From Rhodanobacter sp. (lineage in GTDB: Bacteria; Pseudomonadota; Gammaproteobacteria; Xanthomonadales; Rhodanobacteraceae), in the NCBI GenBank assembly GCA_004298505.1, contig SCRO01000075.1, forward strand, positions 109,417 to 173,416: DNA of 64,000 bases. The letters run 5' to 3'. The notes beneath the pieces are model-generated. The model was not told where the DNA came from. It searched no databases and saw only the letters and a program-made list of their open reading frames with translations. This document shows positions 1-9,277 of this stretch, piece by piece; positions within the stretch are counted from its first letter, which is position 1, and each line of letters begins with the position of its first letter. The position numbers and the translations under genes are program-made.

Positions 1-2
1 CT

Positions 3-3000
3 GGTGTGACCGTCCAAGGTCCTCCCGGAACAGGAAAGACCCACACGATCGCCAACGTGATCTGCCATTACTTGGCAACCGGCCGGAGGGTGTTGGTGAC
101 CTCCCGTGGTGAACCCGCGTTGGAGGTGTTGCAGGCCAAACTTCCCGATGAAGTCCGTCCACTGACCGTCGCCCTCCTGGCCACGGATCGAGAGGGTGTG
201 CGGCAGTTCCAAGCTTCGATCGAAGCGATCCAACATCAAGTTTCCCAGCTCAACGTGCAAGCCACGGAGCATGCGATCGCGGCGCTGCATACCGCCATAG
301 ATCGCATCCATCACGAGCTTGCCCAGCTTGATGCCCGAGTTGACGTGATTGCCATGGCGCAGCTTGGCCAGATCAACTTGGATGGCGAAAATCTGCGCGC
401 ACAAAAGGCCGCCGAGCTTCTGCTGCAAGGTGCGGATGAGCATGGGTGGTTCGATGATGAAATCACCATCGGCCCAGAGCATCAGCCACCGCTGACGGAA
501 GAAGAGGTGGCCAACCTTCGCCAATCCCGTCGGCAGGTCGGCGACGACCTCGCGTATCTCGGCACGAAACTTCCACAGGCCGATCAGCTGCCCGGCGCCT
601 CACGGGTGGCCGAGCTGCACCGGATGATCACAAGCCTCAGACACCTCGATGAGGACATGGCGAGTGCACCGAACCTTGCCCTACTCGGAAACACGCAGGA
701 GGTCCACGGGACCGCGGCGACGCTTCTCAAAACCGTTCAGCTGGCCCAAACGGATGTGTCTGCGCTGGAAAGCGGCGCGCCCGCGTGGGGACAGGCTGCC
801 CGTGAGAAGTGCCGTTCCTCTTCCTTTGTTGCCGAGCGCCATGCCTTCGAGGCAATGTTTGGTGACATCGAAGATCTTGTCGCTGCGAGAGCGGATTTTC
901 TCAAACGGCCCGTAGTCTTTCCGGTCGCCGGTTTCGCTTCGCCGAAAACACTGGAAGCGGTCAAGCGAGCGGCTGATTCAGGGAAACCGTTCGGGGCCAT
1001 TTCAATTGGAGCAGGTGAGGCGAAAAAGCACATCTCGGGCGTGCGCGTCTCAGGTCTCCCACCGCAGGACGCCGATGCTTGGAAGCACGTCCAGCGGCAC
1101 GTGCACATGCGCGCTCAGCTTTCGTCATTTGTCGCACGGTGGAACACATTTGCCGAGACACTTTCTTTTCCGACGATGGCTGAGGGTGAGAACGACTTGC
1201 GGAAAGTGGAAAAGCAGGCGGTGCTTGCTCGAAGCGCTCATCGCATCGGTACCTTCCTCGACAAGCAGCTGATCAACCAATCAGCCAGCGTTTTCAGGGC
1301 CGTGCCTACCGAGCAGTTGCATGGCGGCTCTGCGGGCCTGGCAGGGATTGAAAGCGCACTGCGCAAATTCCTGAGCCGCATAGCCATGGCGCGTGCGGCC
1401 GAAGGTCTCACAGCATTCCAAGAACAATTGGCAGGGACCGAAGGCGCCATTTCTCAACGTCTGGGCGATTTTTCGCGACAGATGTTGGGCAAGCCGTCGT
1501 TCGAGGCGGAGCAGGTGGCCGCGGAATATGTCCAGCTGATGGCTGAACTGCGGCGGGTGCACGCGCTGCAATCGCATTTGCATGTCATCCAGGACAGCGC
1601 ACAACGCTTGCGCGATGCCGGTGCCGTGCGGTGGGCGGACAGGATTGTGAGCGTGCCGACGAAAAACTCTGGCGACGACGAAACGGTTCCTGCGCGTTGG
1701 CGCAAAAGCTGGACATGGGCCCGGGTTCGCGGTCATCTGGAAGCCATCGAGGGCAGGGAAGAACTGAGAGCGCTTGCCGAAAAGCGAAGTAGCCTTGGCA
1801 TTGGGCTGCAAAAGCATTATTGCGAGCTGGTGGGTAAGGCGGCCTGGCTCAGAGCCAAGCGAAATGCGACCCCCAAAATTCTTTCCGCACTCAATGGCTA
1901 CGCCACGGCGATCCGCCGGATCGGGCAGGGCACAGGTCCCAATGCCACGCGCTACCGTCGCGATGCGCGTGATGCCATGACGGACGCGGCCGGAGCCGTG
2001 CCTTGCTGGATCATGAGCCACGCACGCATCTCTGAGTCGATGCCTGCGGAAATCGGTGAATTCGACCTGGTGATCGTCGACGAGGCAAGCCAGTCTGATT
2101 TGTGGGCACTCCCTGCGATCCTGCGCGGCAAAAAGATCCTGGTTGTCGGCGATGACAAACAGGTTTCGCCAGACGGGGGCTTCATCAACTCCGAGCACAT
2201 CACCTCGCTGCGCGCGCGGTTTCTGGGGCAACAGCCCTACGGGGCTGACATTACGCCCGAAAAGTCGCTCTATGATCTTGCCGCCCGTGTTTTCGCGGGG
2301 CACCAGGTCATGTTGCGCGAGCACTTCCGGTGTGTCGCTCCGATCATCGCCTACTCGAACCACACCTTCTACAAAGACTCGATTCAACCGCTGCGTATCC
2401 CACTGGCGTCGGAAAGGCTCGATCCGCCTCTGATTGATGTGTATGTCCCATCGGGCCTGAGGGACCGCAAGGATCAAAACCACCACGAGGCGTTGGCCAT
2501 CGCTGATGAGATCGAAGCGATCCTTGCAGATCCGGCCATGGTGGGTCGGACGTTGGGAGTTGTTTCTCTGCTTGGCCTGGAACAGGCAAGGCACATTGAT
2601 GAAGTCGTGCGCGAACGGTGTCCGGCAGGGGAGCTGATACGGCGCAAGTTCGAGTGCGGTGACGCAAGGACATTCCAGGGAAGCGAGCGAGACATCATGT
2701 TTCTGTCCGTTGTGGCCGATCGCGAACGGCACCACGCGCTGTCCGGCACGAGCTATGAGCAGCGCTTCAACGTCGCGGCAAGCCGTGCGCGCGACCGCAT
2801 GTATCTGGTGCGCTCGGTTCAGCTGTCCGACTTGTCAGAGGTAGACCTCCGCAAGACCCTGCTCAACCACTTCGATAAGCCCATGCTTCAAGGGCAACCA
2901 TCCAGCGAAGACCTCCTTGCCTTGTGCGAATCAGGATTTGAGAAGCAGGTGTATCTCAAACTGGTGGACAAGGGCTATCGCGTCATTCCTCAGGTCAAGG

Positions 3001-3350
3001 TCGGTGCCTATCGCATCGACATGGTGGTGGAAGGGGCTGAGGACCGACGGTTGGCTATCGAACTCGACGGTGACGAATTTCATGGACCTGATCGCTGGGC
3101 TCATGACATGAACCGGCAGCGAATTTTGGAACGCGCAGGCTGGTCATTTTGGCGTTGCTTCGCTTCGACGTGGTCGCTGCACACCGAAGAAGTGTTCGAT
3201 GAACTCTTGTCGAAGTTGACCTCCATGCGCATTGAACCCATCGGCGCGCTCGCCCAGATTCCGATGCTGGTTGAGCGTCGAGTGTGGCAGCCACCGGAAG
3301 AACCGGTGCAAGACGAGGCAGCTGGGGGCATTGAGTCAGCCGTAGGTTAA
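3..3350 (+). CDS. Superfamily I DNA/RNA helicase with C-terminal PD-(D/E)XK (MTES_1575/DUF559-like) endonuclease domain, 5' partial
   Basis: The reading frame is open at the left edge, so the N-terminus lies outside the window. The visible 1,115 residues begin almost at the Walker A motif (GPPGTGKT, nt 18-41). Other helicase motifs are FDLVIVDEAS (near nt 2061, Walker B), VVGDDKQVSP, LREHFRC, TFQGSERD and FNVAASRARD, a typical UvrD/Upf1-like set. About 600 residues lie between motifs I and II; they are poor in recognisable motifs and probably form a helical insertion. The last 120 residues contain YRIDMVV, IELDGDEFHG and a QRILERAGW..WR pattern, which matches the Vsr-like restriction endonuclease fold fused to such helicases. 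The expected role is ATP-driven nucleic-acid unwinding coupled to cleavage, probably in defence or mobile-element control. It sits beside a Gabija operon. Family-level call is firm; the biological role is inferred. Confidence 0.85.
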   Translation, partial: GVTVQGPPGTGKTHTIANVICHYLATGRRVLVTSRGEPALEVLQAKLPDEVRPLTVALLATDREGVRQFQASIEAIQHQVSQLNVQATEHAIAALHTAIDRIHHELAQLDARVDVIAMAQLGQINLDGENLRAQKAAELLLQGADEHGWFDDEITIGPEHQPPLTEEEVANLRQSRRQVGDDLAYLGTKLPQADQLPGASRVAELHRMITSLRHLDEDMASAPNLALLGNTQEVHGTAATLLKTVQLAQTDVSALESGAPAWGQAAREKCRSSSFVAERHAFEAMFGDIEDLVAARADFLKRPVVFPVAGFASPKTLEAVKRAADSGKPFGAISIGAGEAKKHISGVRVSGLPPQDADAWKHVQRHVHMRAQLSSFVARWNTFAETLSFPTMAEGENDLRKVEKQAVLARSAHRIGTFLDKQLINQSASVFRAVPTEQLHGGSAGLAGIESALRKFLSRIAMARAAEGLTAFQEQLAGTEGAISQRLGDFSRQMLGKPSFEAEQVAAEYVQLMAELRRVHALQSHLHVIQDSAQRLRDAGAVRWADRIVSVPTKNSGDDETVPARWRKSWTWARVRGHLEAIEGREELRALAEKRSSLGIGLQKHYCELVGKAAWLRAKRNATPKILSALNGYATAIRRIGQGTGPNATRYRRDARDAMTDAAGAVPCWIMSHARISESMPAEIGEFDLVIVDEASQSDLWALPAILRGKKILVVGDDKQVSPDGGFINSEHITSLRARFLGQQPYGADITPEKSLYDLAARVFAGHQVMLREHFRCVAPIIAYSNHTFYKDSIQPLRIPLASERLDPPLIDVYVPSGLRDRKDQNHHEALAIADEIEAILADPAMVGRTLGVVSLLGLEQARHIDEVVRERCPAGELIRRKFECGDARTFQGSERDIMFLSVVADRERHHALSGTSYEQRFNVAASRARDRMYLVRSVQLSDLSEVDLRKTLLNHFDKPMLQGQPSSEDLLALCESGFEKQVYLKLVDKGYRVIPQVKVGAYRIDMVVEGAEDRRLAIELDGDEFHGPDRWAHDMNRQRILERAGWSFWRCFASTWSLHTEEVFDELLSKLTSMRIEPIGALAQIPMLVERRVWQPPEEPVQDEAAGGIESAVG

Positions 3351-3418
3351 TCTCAGCTGCTGTCGCCAATTTGAGCAGGGGTTCTACCCCGTGAACGCGG
3401 ACACTTCCAAAAAGACCG

Positions 3419-3604
3419 ATGATCGGCAACACGTCGCGGCAAGTAAGCCTCCAACGTCTGCTATCGAGCAAGCCGGTGCATCCCAGAGAGTGGTTCCTGG
3501 TGCCGCTCCCGGTGATCGACGAGGCTGTGGCGCGCATCCTTAATGGCAGCATCACGGGCATGGTGTACGACCCAACGACAGCGCGCCTCATCGAGGTGCG
3601 TTGA
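3419..3604 (+). CDS. Small hypothetical ORF (61 aa), possibly the tail of a larger protein
   Basis: A short frame starting ATG after an in-frame stop at 3392-3394. The C-terminal half (REWFLVPLPVID.AV..I.NG) faintly resembles the end of T5orf172/GIY-YIG-type proteins, where an EFF/EWF-x-VP segment closes the domain, but the catalytic N-terminal part is missing. No clear ribosome-binding site precedes the ATG. It lies between the helicase-nuclease gene and a convergent uncharacterised gene. It may be a real small protein, a remnant of a longer gene, or a chance frame. Confidence 0.3.
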   Translation: MIGNTSRQVSLQRLLSSKPVHPREWFLVPLPVIDEAVARILNGSITGMVYDPTTARLIEVR

Positions 3605-3618
3605 GTGGCGCCCGAAAC

Positions 3619-4509
3619 TTAGGTACCCAGGTCCAGATCGGGCTGATCCAGTGCGGTCTTGTGGTCGTATACCTTCACAATCACGCGCTGCAGCTTGAGG
3701 GCGGTCCCCGACTTCGTCTGTGTCACACGCACATCGCAGGTGAGGATATCGCCCTTACGGAACGCTTCCCCGTTGTTCACGCGACCGATGAAATCTTCGT
3801 CTTCCATCGCGTAGCCCAGAGTCTCGGAGCCATTCCACATTTTCCACTTGTTACCGTCTTTGAAACTGAGGCTCTCGATAACAAGTCCCATGCGGCTGGT
3901 GCTTTCGGTCAGCGTTTCCTCATCGCCGATGGGGTGGTAGAACAGAGCCTCATCTGTGGTGGCTTGCACGAGCTGTGCGCCATCGGAGGAAATCTCAATC
4001 TGATTCACACCGGGCTTGGATAGGGCCGCGCCGATGAATTGGGCGGCGGCCTCGCCGGCCTTTCTGTCCAGCGTCAAATGCAACGATGGTGTGTGCACAA
4101 CGATGATGTTTCCCGAGTTGTTGGTAACATTGATCGAGTGATCGTTGATGTGCTGAACCTTCGCCGGTTCCTCCCCCTTAAGGAACCGATACAGCTCGAT
4201 GGATTCCTTGACCGTTGTGGCCACGCTGATCAGGTTGGGCAACATCGGCAAGGTGGCGGCCGTGGCCTGCATGACCTGGAACATGAGGTCCGTGCCGAAC
4301 GACGCGTGCTTGAACGCTGTGATATCAGCGGTTACCTGCACATCCTCGCCGTACAACTTGTGGGCCGCCGCGACCACAAAATTGGAGAACGCCACCATGT
4401 TGGCGGCGGCGTCGTAGACGTTCATAGTGCCGTCGTCGACGGCGGGCCCTTGGTAGCGCAGCAGGATGCTCACACCACGCTCCTCCTCGCGCTGAAGTTC
4501 GTCAGTCAT
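3619..4509 (-). CDS. Uncharacterised protein of the defence island (296 aa)
   Basis: I do not recognise a named family. The start at 4509 (MTDELQREEE) is preferred over a longer frame from 4542 because AAGGAAGG lies directly upstream. The N-terminal half (SILLRYQGPAVDDG, VYDAAANMVAFSNFVVAAA, then VTADITAFKHASF and a hydrophobic stretch around residues 80-105) looks like a compact domain. The middle has INVTNNSGNIIVVH, and the C-terminal half is a beta-rich region ending near VTQTKSGTALKLQRVIVKVYDH. No catalytic motif, signal peptide or long membrane anchor is obvious. It is convergent with the helicase-nuclease gene and upstream neighbours encode Gabija, so a defence or mobile-element role is possible but unproven. 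Confidence 0.8.
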   Translation of the reverse strand: MTDELQREEERGVSILLRYQGPAVDDGTMNVYDAAANMVAFSNFVVAAAHKLYGEDVQVTADITAFKHASFGTDLMFQVMQATAATLPMLPNLISVATTVKESIELYRFLKGEEPAKVQHINDHSINVTNNSGNIIVVHTPSLHLTLDRKAGEAAAQFIGAALSKPGVNQIEISSDGAQLVQATTDEALFYHPIGDEETLTESTSRMGLVIESLSFKDGNKWKMWNGSETLGYAMEDEDFIGRVNNGEAFRKGDILTCDVRVTQTKSGTALKLQRVIVKVYDHKTALDQPDLDLGT

Positions 4510-4766
4510 CCTTCCTTGTCCCCGTCTCACGCGCCGCGACAAGCGCCCCTAGTGCCTATGTAGCACGTCGCAATGGATCCGACCAAACTTGGTCCCTGAC
4601 TAAGTCGCGCCGCCATTGGTGCCCGATGTGTTTGGCGCATCGGAACGAGCCGCTGCGGCCGTGCGTCGATGCCTCAACCAGGCGGGCTAGTGCACGTAGG
4701 CTTGGTTCCCGATTTGGTGGAGCTCTGGAGTGCGTGGTCTTCCCAAGCTAAATATCCAAATGGAAT

Positions 4767-6026
4767 TTACGCGAATGGCGGCTGGCCCAGCTGCTTTTGC
4801 AGTTGGACCAGCACAAGGCATGCAGACTTCGCTCGGGTGATCGCGTTGTAGAGCAGGCGGCGCTTCTGGTCGTCATCTCCTGCCACGGCTGCGGGCCAGA
4901 GAATCACTACGTTCTCGAACTCCCTATTCTTGGCGCCGTGCACGGACATGGCCATCAGGCCGCGGTCAATGGGGCGCTGGAAACGGCGTTGGTTTGCGCA
5001 GATGAACTGAAGGCGTTCAGCCAGAACCTCCCGTGTGATGATTGACTTGTTTCGTGTGCGTCCCAAACGGTCCAACCAAGATGCAACCTCACGGACGAGC
5101 GCGCGGTCACCTACATCCACCATTGCCGCGAGTGCCTGCGAACATGTCGCGTCTGCAGGCAGGACGATTCGGTCCATGACCGCCTCGGCTCTCTTCGTTT
5201 CTGCCTGTTCCCACACGATCGGATACGGACCACGTCCTCTCGAATTGGTGCGCTGACTGGTCCATGCGACAACACCCTCAGCGAAGCTCTTAATAGACGG
5301 TGTGATGACGGCGACGCTGCTGCCTCTTAGCCCTGCAATGTAAGTGTTCAAGAACCCGCCGGCCATGGCGGGTTTGGGGGTGAAATTAACCGAAAACCCT
5401 TTTCCTGCATGCACTGGTTCGGCAGCTCTCACTGCGGTCGCAGCTTCGAGAAGCGCCGAAACCGTGGTGCGCATTGGTTTTTCAAGCGCTATGTGGTCTT
5501 CCTGTTCTTTCAACCATTCCCATGCTGGATTTGGCCGCAGCGTCGCGTCCAAGCACTGAAATTCATCGGCAGCGATGAGCGCGGTCAATTCGGTAGCAAG
5601 ACTTTGGACGATGTCGAGCCGGGATCGCGTCAAATCTTGGGCTTCGTCGAGCACGAGAATGGGGAATGACGCTTTCACCCACAACACAACTTCGGGGTTA
5701 GCCAGGAGCGTGGCGGCAACGGCGACCGTCTCGTCGTATTCAGTCTCGGTGGGAACACGTGCACCCATTTGAACCACTAGGGACTGCCACCGTCTCACGA
5801 TCCGTGCGGCGAAGCTGTCCAGAGTGGTGCACTCGTAGCGCCGACCAAGCCCAGGCACTGCCGCTAAACGCTCGTCAAGTCTGCGGCGGGCGCCGTGCAT
5901 GAACGTGAGGGCGAGCACCTTCTGTCCCTCCCTGGGCGGAGCGGCGACGATTGTTTCGGCCAGCCTTTGCATCAGTTGATACGTTTTCCCGCAGCCGGCT
6001 CCACCTGAGAAAACGGTGATTGTCAC
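4767..6026 (-). CDS. gajB: Gabija anti-phage protein GajB, UvrD-like helicase
   Basis: A 419-residue superfamily I helicase of the type paired with class 2 OLD nucleases. Motifs: Walker A FSGGAGCGKTYQ (residues 6-17), Walker B ILVLDEAQD (123-131), AADEFQ (motif III), MSVHGAKNREF (motif V, about 360) and LLYNAITRAK (motif VI, about 391). The GTG start at 6026 shares bases with the TGA stop of gajA (GTGA overlap), so the two are translationally coupled. A longer frame from 6131 would add a low-complexity Arg-rich tail read out of gajA and is rejected. In Gabija, GajB is thought to sense or process DNA termini and activate GajA. At 419 aa it is somewhat shorter than the roughly 490-aa Bacillus protein, but all core motifs are present. 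Confidence 0.88.
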   Translation of the reverse strand: MTITVFSGGAGCGKTYQLMQRLAETIVAAPPREGQKVLALTFMHGARRRLDERLAAVPGLGRRYECTTLDSFAARIVRRWQSLVVQMGARVPTETEYDETVAVAATLLANPEVVLWVKASFPILVLDEAQDLTRSRLDIVQSLATELTALIAADEFQCLDATLRPNPAWEWLKEQEDHIALEKPMRTTVSALLEAATAVRAAEPVHAGKGFSVNFTPKPAMAGGFLNTYIAGLRGSSVAVITPSIKSFAEGVVAWTSQRTNSRGRGPYPIVWEQAETKRAEAVMDRIVLPADATCSQALAAMVDVGDRALVREVASWLDRLGRTRNKSIITREVLAERLQFICANQRRFQRPIDRGLMAMSVHGAKNREFENVVILWPAAVAGDDDQKRRLLYNAITRAKSACLVLVQLQKQLGQPPFA

Positions 6027-7807
6027 GGCTGGAAGACCCAGACCTGATCGACCACGGCGAAGCGGTCGCTGGCAACTCCTGTGCAGGCATTGGTGAGAGT
6101 CTGGAAAAGCTCGGACGCGCGGACGCGGCACGCTTCGTTTTCAGAAATGGCCTCGGCCACCGCCTCATAAAGCACCAAATCGCACTTTTTCGTCTTCATA
6201 TGGGCGACCACGCCAGCGACGTCGGCGGCCACCAGCGCAGGTATGTCATTCCTTAGATTAGTGACGGACACCGCGTCTGCATCCAGGATCCAGCCGATGG
6301 CGTCTTCGATCATTTGCCCATCGGGCCAACGGATCACCACGGAGGGCGGCTGAGCCAGGCCCGCGAGCTCACGGACGTAGCGCTGGCCCTCGTCATCCCC
6401 ATCCACTAGGCAACACACGCGCGGGTGAACCCGCAGTAGATCGCGGGCAGTCTCCACCACCTTTGCGTCTTCCGTGGGCACCACGCCGACTTCGAGCCCG
6501 AACGAATGAGCGTGCTCCCCACTCCAACCTTGGCGGAGCATGAGTGGGCGCAGCACCGTTTTCAGGAGCAGATGGTCTGATCGACCTTCGGGGACCAGTA
6601 CGGCTGTGTGCATCAGCGCATCGATCACCTCCGTGCGATTGTGTTGGTAGAATTTTCGCTGCCAGTTGGCTGCGGCGGGGACCAGCTTCTGCGCGAGGAA
6701 TGGTTCGGCGGTCAGCTTTCCCTCGACGTTTCGAAGGAGCAGCACCGATGTTGGGTCCGCCATGGCAGCGATGGTCGGCGAATGCGTGGTGATGAAAGTC
6801 TGAGAAGTGAGGGCTTGGACCCGGAGAACCAGCTGTTGCTGCGTCGCCGGGGGCAGGTGGAGCTCCGGCTCTTCCAGCGCCATGGTGAATCCTTCGCCGG
6901 CTTCCGCGCGCAATCTGCCTAGTTCGAGCAGGAGAAAGAGGCCTTGTAATGAAATCAGACCGTTACCCTGGCGTGCGGCAGGGACGCTCATTCCGTCGCC
7001 CACCGTGTAATGAGGTGACACGGCTTCGAGGACGGATCGGCTGTCGGTATTGGTCACCCGAAGGGTGAGCTTGGGTGAGCCGGCGATGCATCGCGCCACT
7101 TCATCGTTCACGCTGTTGATCAGCGGAGCGATCTGCGCGTCGTCCTCGATCGCTCGTTCGGGGGTCCTAAGCTGGTCACGCTGAGCGAGGATGGCGCCGG
7201 CAGGCTGCGCTGCTGCTGCTTGCAAGGTTCGGCGGAACAACTCGCTGCCCCAAGAGAGAACGCGATCCCAGGTGCGGCTGGCTCGGACAAGAAAGAACCC
7301 AAACTGTTGTATGAGCTTCGGGGGCACACCCACGGGAGAGTCGTCGTCGAAAGGGTCGATGGCCCCGTCGTGATCGTGAAAATATCGGACGACTTCTACA
7401 GTCAGAGAAGGGCGGTCGAAATAAGCTTGAACGCCAATTTGGCAGCAGAGACGCCAACTGGCGTCGGTCTGGGCAGGGTTAACGACGCCCGTGGTTTCAT
7501 CCCACCACTTTGGCACAGCCCTTCCGTCTCTGAACCAGTCGGGGTGGGCGTTGGGGTCGTCACCATCAAAGTCTGTAATGGTGGCGACCAGGTGCATGCG
7601 GTCGGCCGGTTGCGGGTCGGAGCCGAAGAAGTCGTGTTCCGTCAAATCTCGAATCAGACGGTCTCGGCCAAGCAGGAGTGTCAGCGCCTCAATGACGGTC
7701 GTCTTGCCGGTGTTGTTCCCGCCGACCAATACGACGTGTGACTTGAAACGTAAGTGCCCCTCGCGGACGCCTCGATAATTTTTGATGGAAAGATCAGCGA
7801 CTCGCAT
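6023..7807 (-). CDS. gajA: Gabija anti-phage protein GajA, OLD-family ATPase-TOPRIM nuclease
   Basis: A 594-residue class 2 OLD protein. The N-terminal ABC-type ATPase shows Walker A GGNNTGKTT (29-37), Walker B FTMALEEPELHL (307-318) and the switch histidine in TTHSP (340-344). The C-terminal TOPRIM nuclease shows VPEGRSDH (Glu407) and LVDGDDEG (Asp469, Asp471), with IEDAIGW downstream. The ATG at 7807 has AGGCAGGA about 8 nt upstream. The length is close to the 578 aa of the described Gabija GajA. Followed by gajB with a 4-nt overlap. GajA is a nucleotide-sensitive DNA endonuclease that cuts invading DNA when nucleotides are depleted; this role comes from work on homologues. Confidence 0.92.
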   Translation of the reverse strand: MRVADLSIKNYRGVREGHLRFKSHVVLVGGNNTGKTTVIEALTLLLGRDRLIRDLTEHDFFGSDPQPADRMHLVATITDFDGDDPNAHPDWFRDGRAVPKWWDETTGVVNPAQTDASWRLCCQIGVQAYFDRPSLTVEVVRYFHDHDGAIDPFDDDSPVGVPPKLIQQFGFFLVRASRTWDRVLSWGSELFRRTLQAAAAQPAGAILAQRDQLRTPERAIEDDAQIAPLINSVNDEVARCIAGSPKLTLRVTNTDSRSVLEAVSPHYTVGDGMSVPAARQGNGLISLQGLFLLLELGRLRAEAGEGFTMALEEPELHLPPATQQQLVLRVQALTSQTFITTHSPTIAAMADPTSVLLLRNVEGKLTAEPFLAQKLVPAAANWQRKFYQHNRTEVIDALMHTAVLVPEGRSDHLLLKTVLRPLMLRQGWSGEHAHSFGLEVGVVPTEDAKVVETARDLLRVHPRVCCLVDGDDEGQRYVRELAGLAQPPSVVIRWPDGQMIEDAIGWILDADAVSVTNLRNDIPALVAADVAGVVAHMKTKKCDLVLYEAVAEAISENEACRVRASELFQTLTNACTGVASDRFAVVDQVWVFQP

Positions 7808-8058
7808 GTCTTAGTCCTGCCTTCAATGGCCGAACGGCCCGGATCACTATATCGAACCCAAGGATGACTGACCCATTCGTCCGATGAATGATGGCACGCG
7901 TTCCACGCCATCCCGTTCTGGGCCGGTCGTGTGAGTTAGTCCTTCAACATGCCGCGAATTTGTTCGATGGTGCACGGCATCGGGACTCGTCAGGGGCGGC
8001 CTGTATTCCTTGCCGTCTAGGATGTGGGCCTGAAGCGATGTGTAATCCGAACCCACAC

Positions 8059-8955
8059 CTAGCGTCCTTTGGTGGAGACGACGAATCCGTTCGGATCGCC
8101 AACCTCGTACCGAAGACCGATGATGCCGAGATCCTGGGCTGCCAGCAGGTACGTCACGACCTTGAGGTTGGCATCGGTCAGAAAGTTATGCAGGTGCTTG
8201 AGGCTGGTTGAAGCGCCATCAGGAAATGCAGTGAGGCGACGCAGCATCGTGTTCAAGTCGTCCGATCGAATGTCCGGTGCGTCGACCAGCGACTGAGCTT
8301 CTTGGATCAGCGATGGGCCGTGTTGATCAATCAGGTAGTCGATCCGCGTCTTGCGGTTGATCCCGCGCAACCCTTGAAGGGGGCCTCGATCAAACCGGAT
8401 GGAGGCGGGGAGCTTTTGGTCATGCAGCTTGGCCATACGTTTGTCCTCGTCCGTTGGTGTGCGCCATCCATGAACAGCGACGTCACCACTCTGAGCCCGA
8501 CTTTCCAGGCTGTGCCGAAGTTTCTCCGGCAGGCGATCGAAGTGGGCCAGGGCCAATCGTGCAGCCAGGAATGCCGGTGCGTCAAACACAGGCCAGCGAT
8601 TCAATTCGGTGCGGATCGTGGCCTTGAGTTCGTCGATGGCCTTGGTCTTGGCGGCCAGTTTTTGTGCAGCGGTAAGGGCCTTGCGGACACGGGACCAGGA
8701 CTCGCCGAAATGTGTTTTTCCGCAATTTCGACCCACATGACTCAACCGTTGATCTGGGAGCCGAACGATGTAACCGTGACGATGATCGGTCTCACACTTG
8801 AGAATGCCGCACGGCCTGAGTCCGTCTCTGGGTGCCATCTCGTACTCGCTGACGAGCTCCCCTTTGCTGATCAGATCCTTATGCACTGGATCCTTCTCAA
8901 AGTTGGGAAGAGCAAAGAGTTCCTGCCAAGTGCCGACGCGATAGATGGTGGTCAT
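8059..8955 (-). CDS. Uncharacterised protein with a C-x3-C / CGK-HFG Cys-His motif (298 aa)
   Basis: The start at 8955 (MTTIYRVGTW) has AGGG 5 nt upstream and is preferred to the 9012 alternative. Around residues 48-85 the protein has CGILKCETDH, then GYIVRL and VGRNCGKTHFG, a set of Cys and His residues that could bind zinc. The rest is mostly helical, with a Lys/Ala-rich segment (about 95-120) and a central RFDRGPLQGLRG. No catalytic signature was recognised. I recall similar CGK-x-HFG proteins as hypotheticals in mobile elements and defence islands, but cannot name a family. It lies 250 bp upstream of gajA on the same strand, so it could be co-expressed with the Gabija operon. Confidence 0.75.
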   Translation of the reverse strand: MTTIYRVGTWQELFALPNFEKDPVHKDLISKGELVSEYEMAPRDGLRPCGILKCETDHRHGYIVRLPDQRLSHVGRNCGKTHFGESWSRVRKALTAAQKLAAKTKAIDELKATIRTELNRWPVFDAPAFLAARLALAHFDRLPEKLRHSLESRAQSGDVAVHGWRTPTDEDKRMAKLHDQKLPASIRFDRGPLQGLRGINRKTRIDYLIDQHGPSLIQEAQSLVDAPDIRSDDLNTMLRRLTAFPDGASTSLKHLHNFLTDANLKVVTYLLAAQDLGIIGLRYEVGDPNGFVVSTKGR

Positions 8956-9277
8956 CGTTGCCCTGTTCGATGGATGTCTCTGTCCACATGGGGACTGGGA
9001 GTGAACTGACAAGGCTCATCCTGAGGCGAGCAGGTCTCACACGTTGCGACAGGCATGGGAGAGTCAGAGTGCTACTCACCAACTGTGCAGTGGCGAACCG
9101 CCGGCGGTGGCAACCCACTCTGCGTCGGTCCTGCTATACCTATTTCTATGCCACCCAGATGGTCGGAACGGCCCGCCGGGGCTACCTCATCGTGGGCTTT
9201 GTTCCGACGGTGTGCATACTGACGACATCGCCGTCCGTCGTATTCCCAATTACCGCCCAATGACACCGGGGCCCAGC

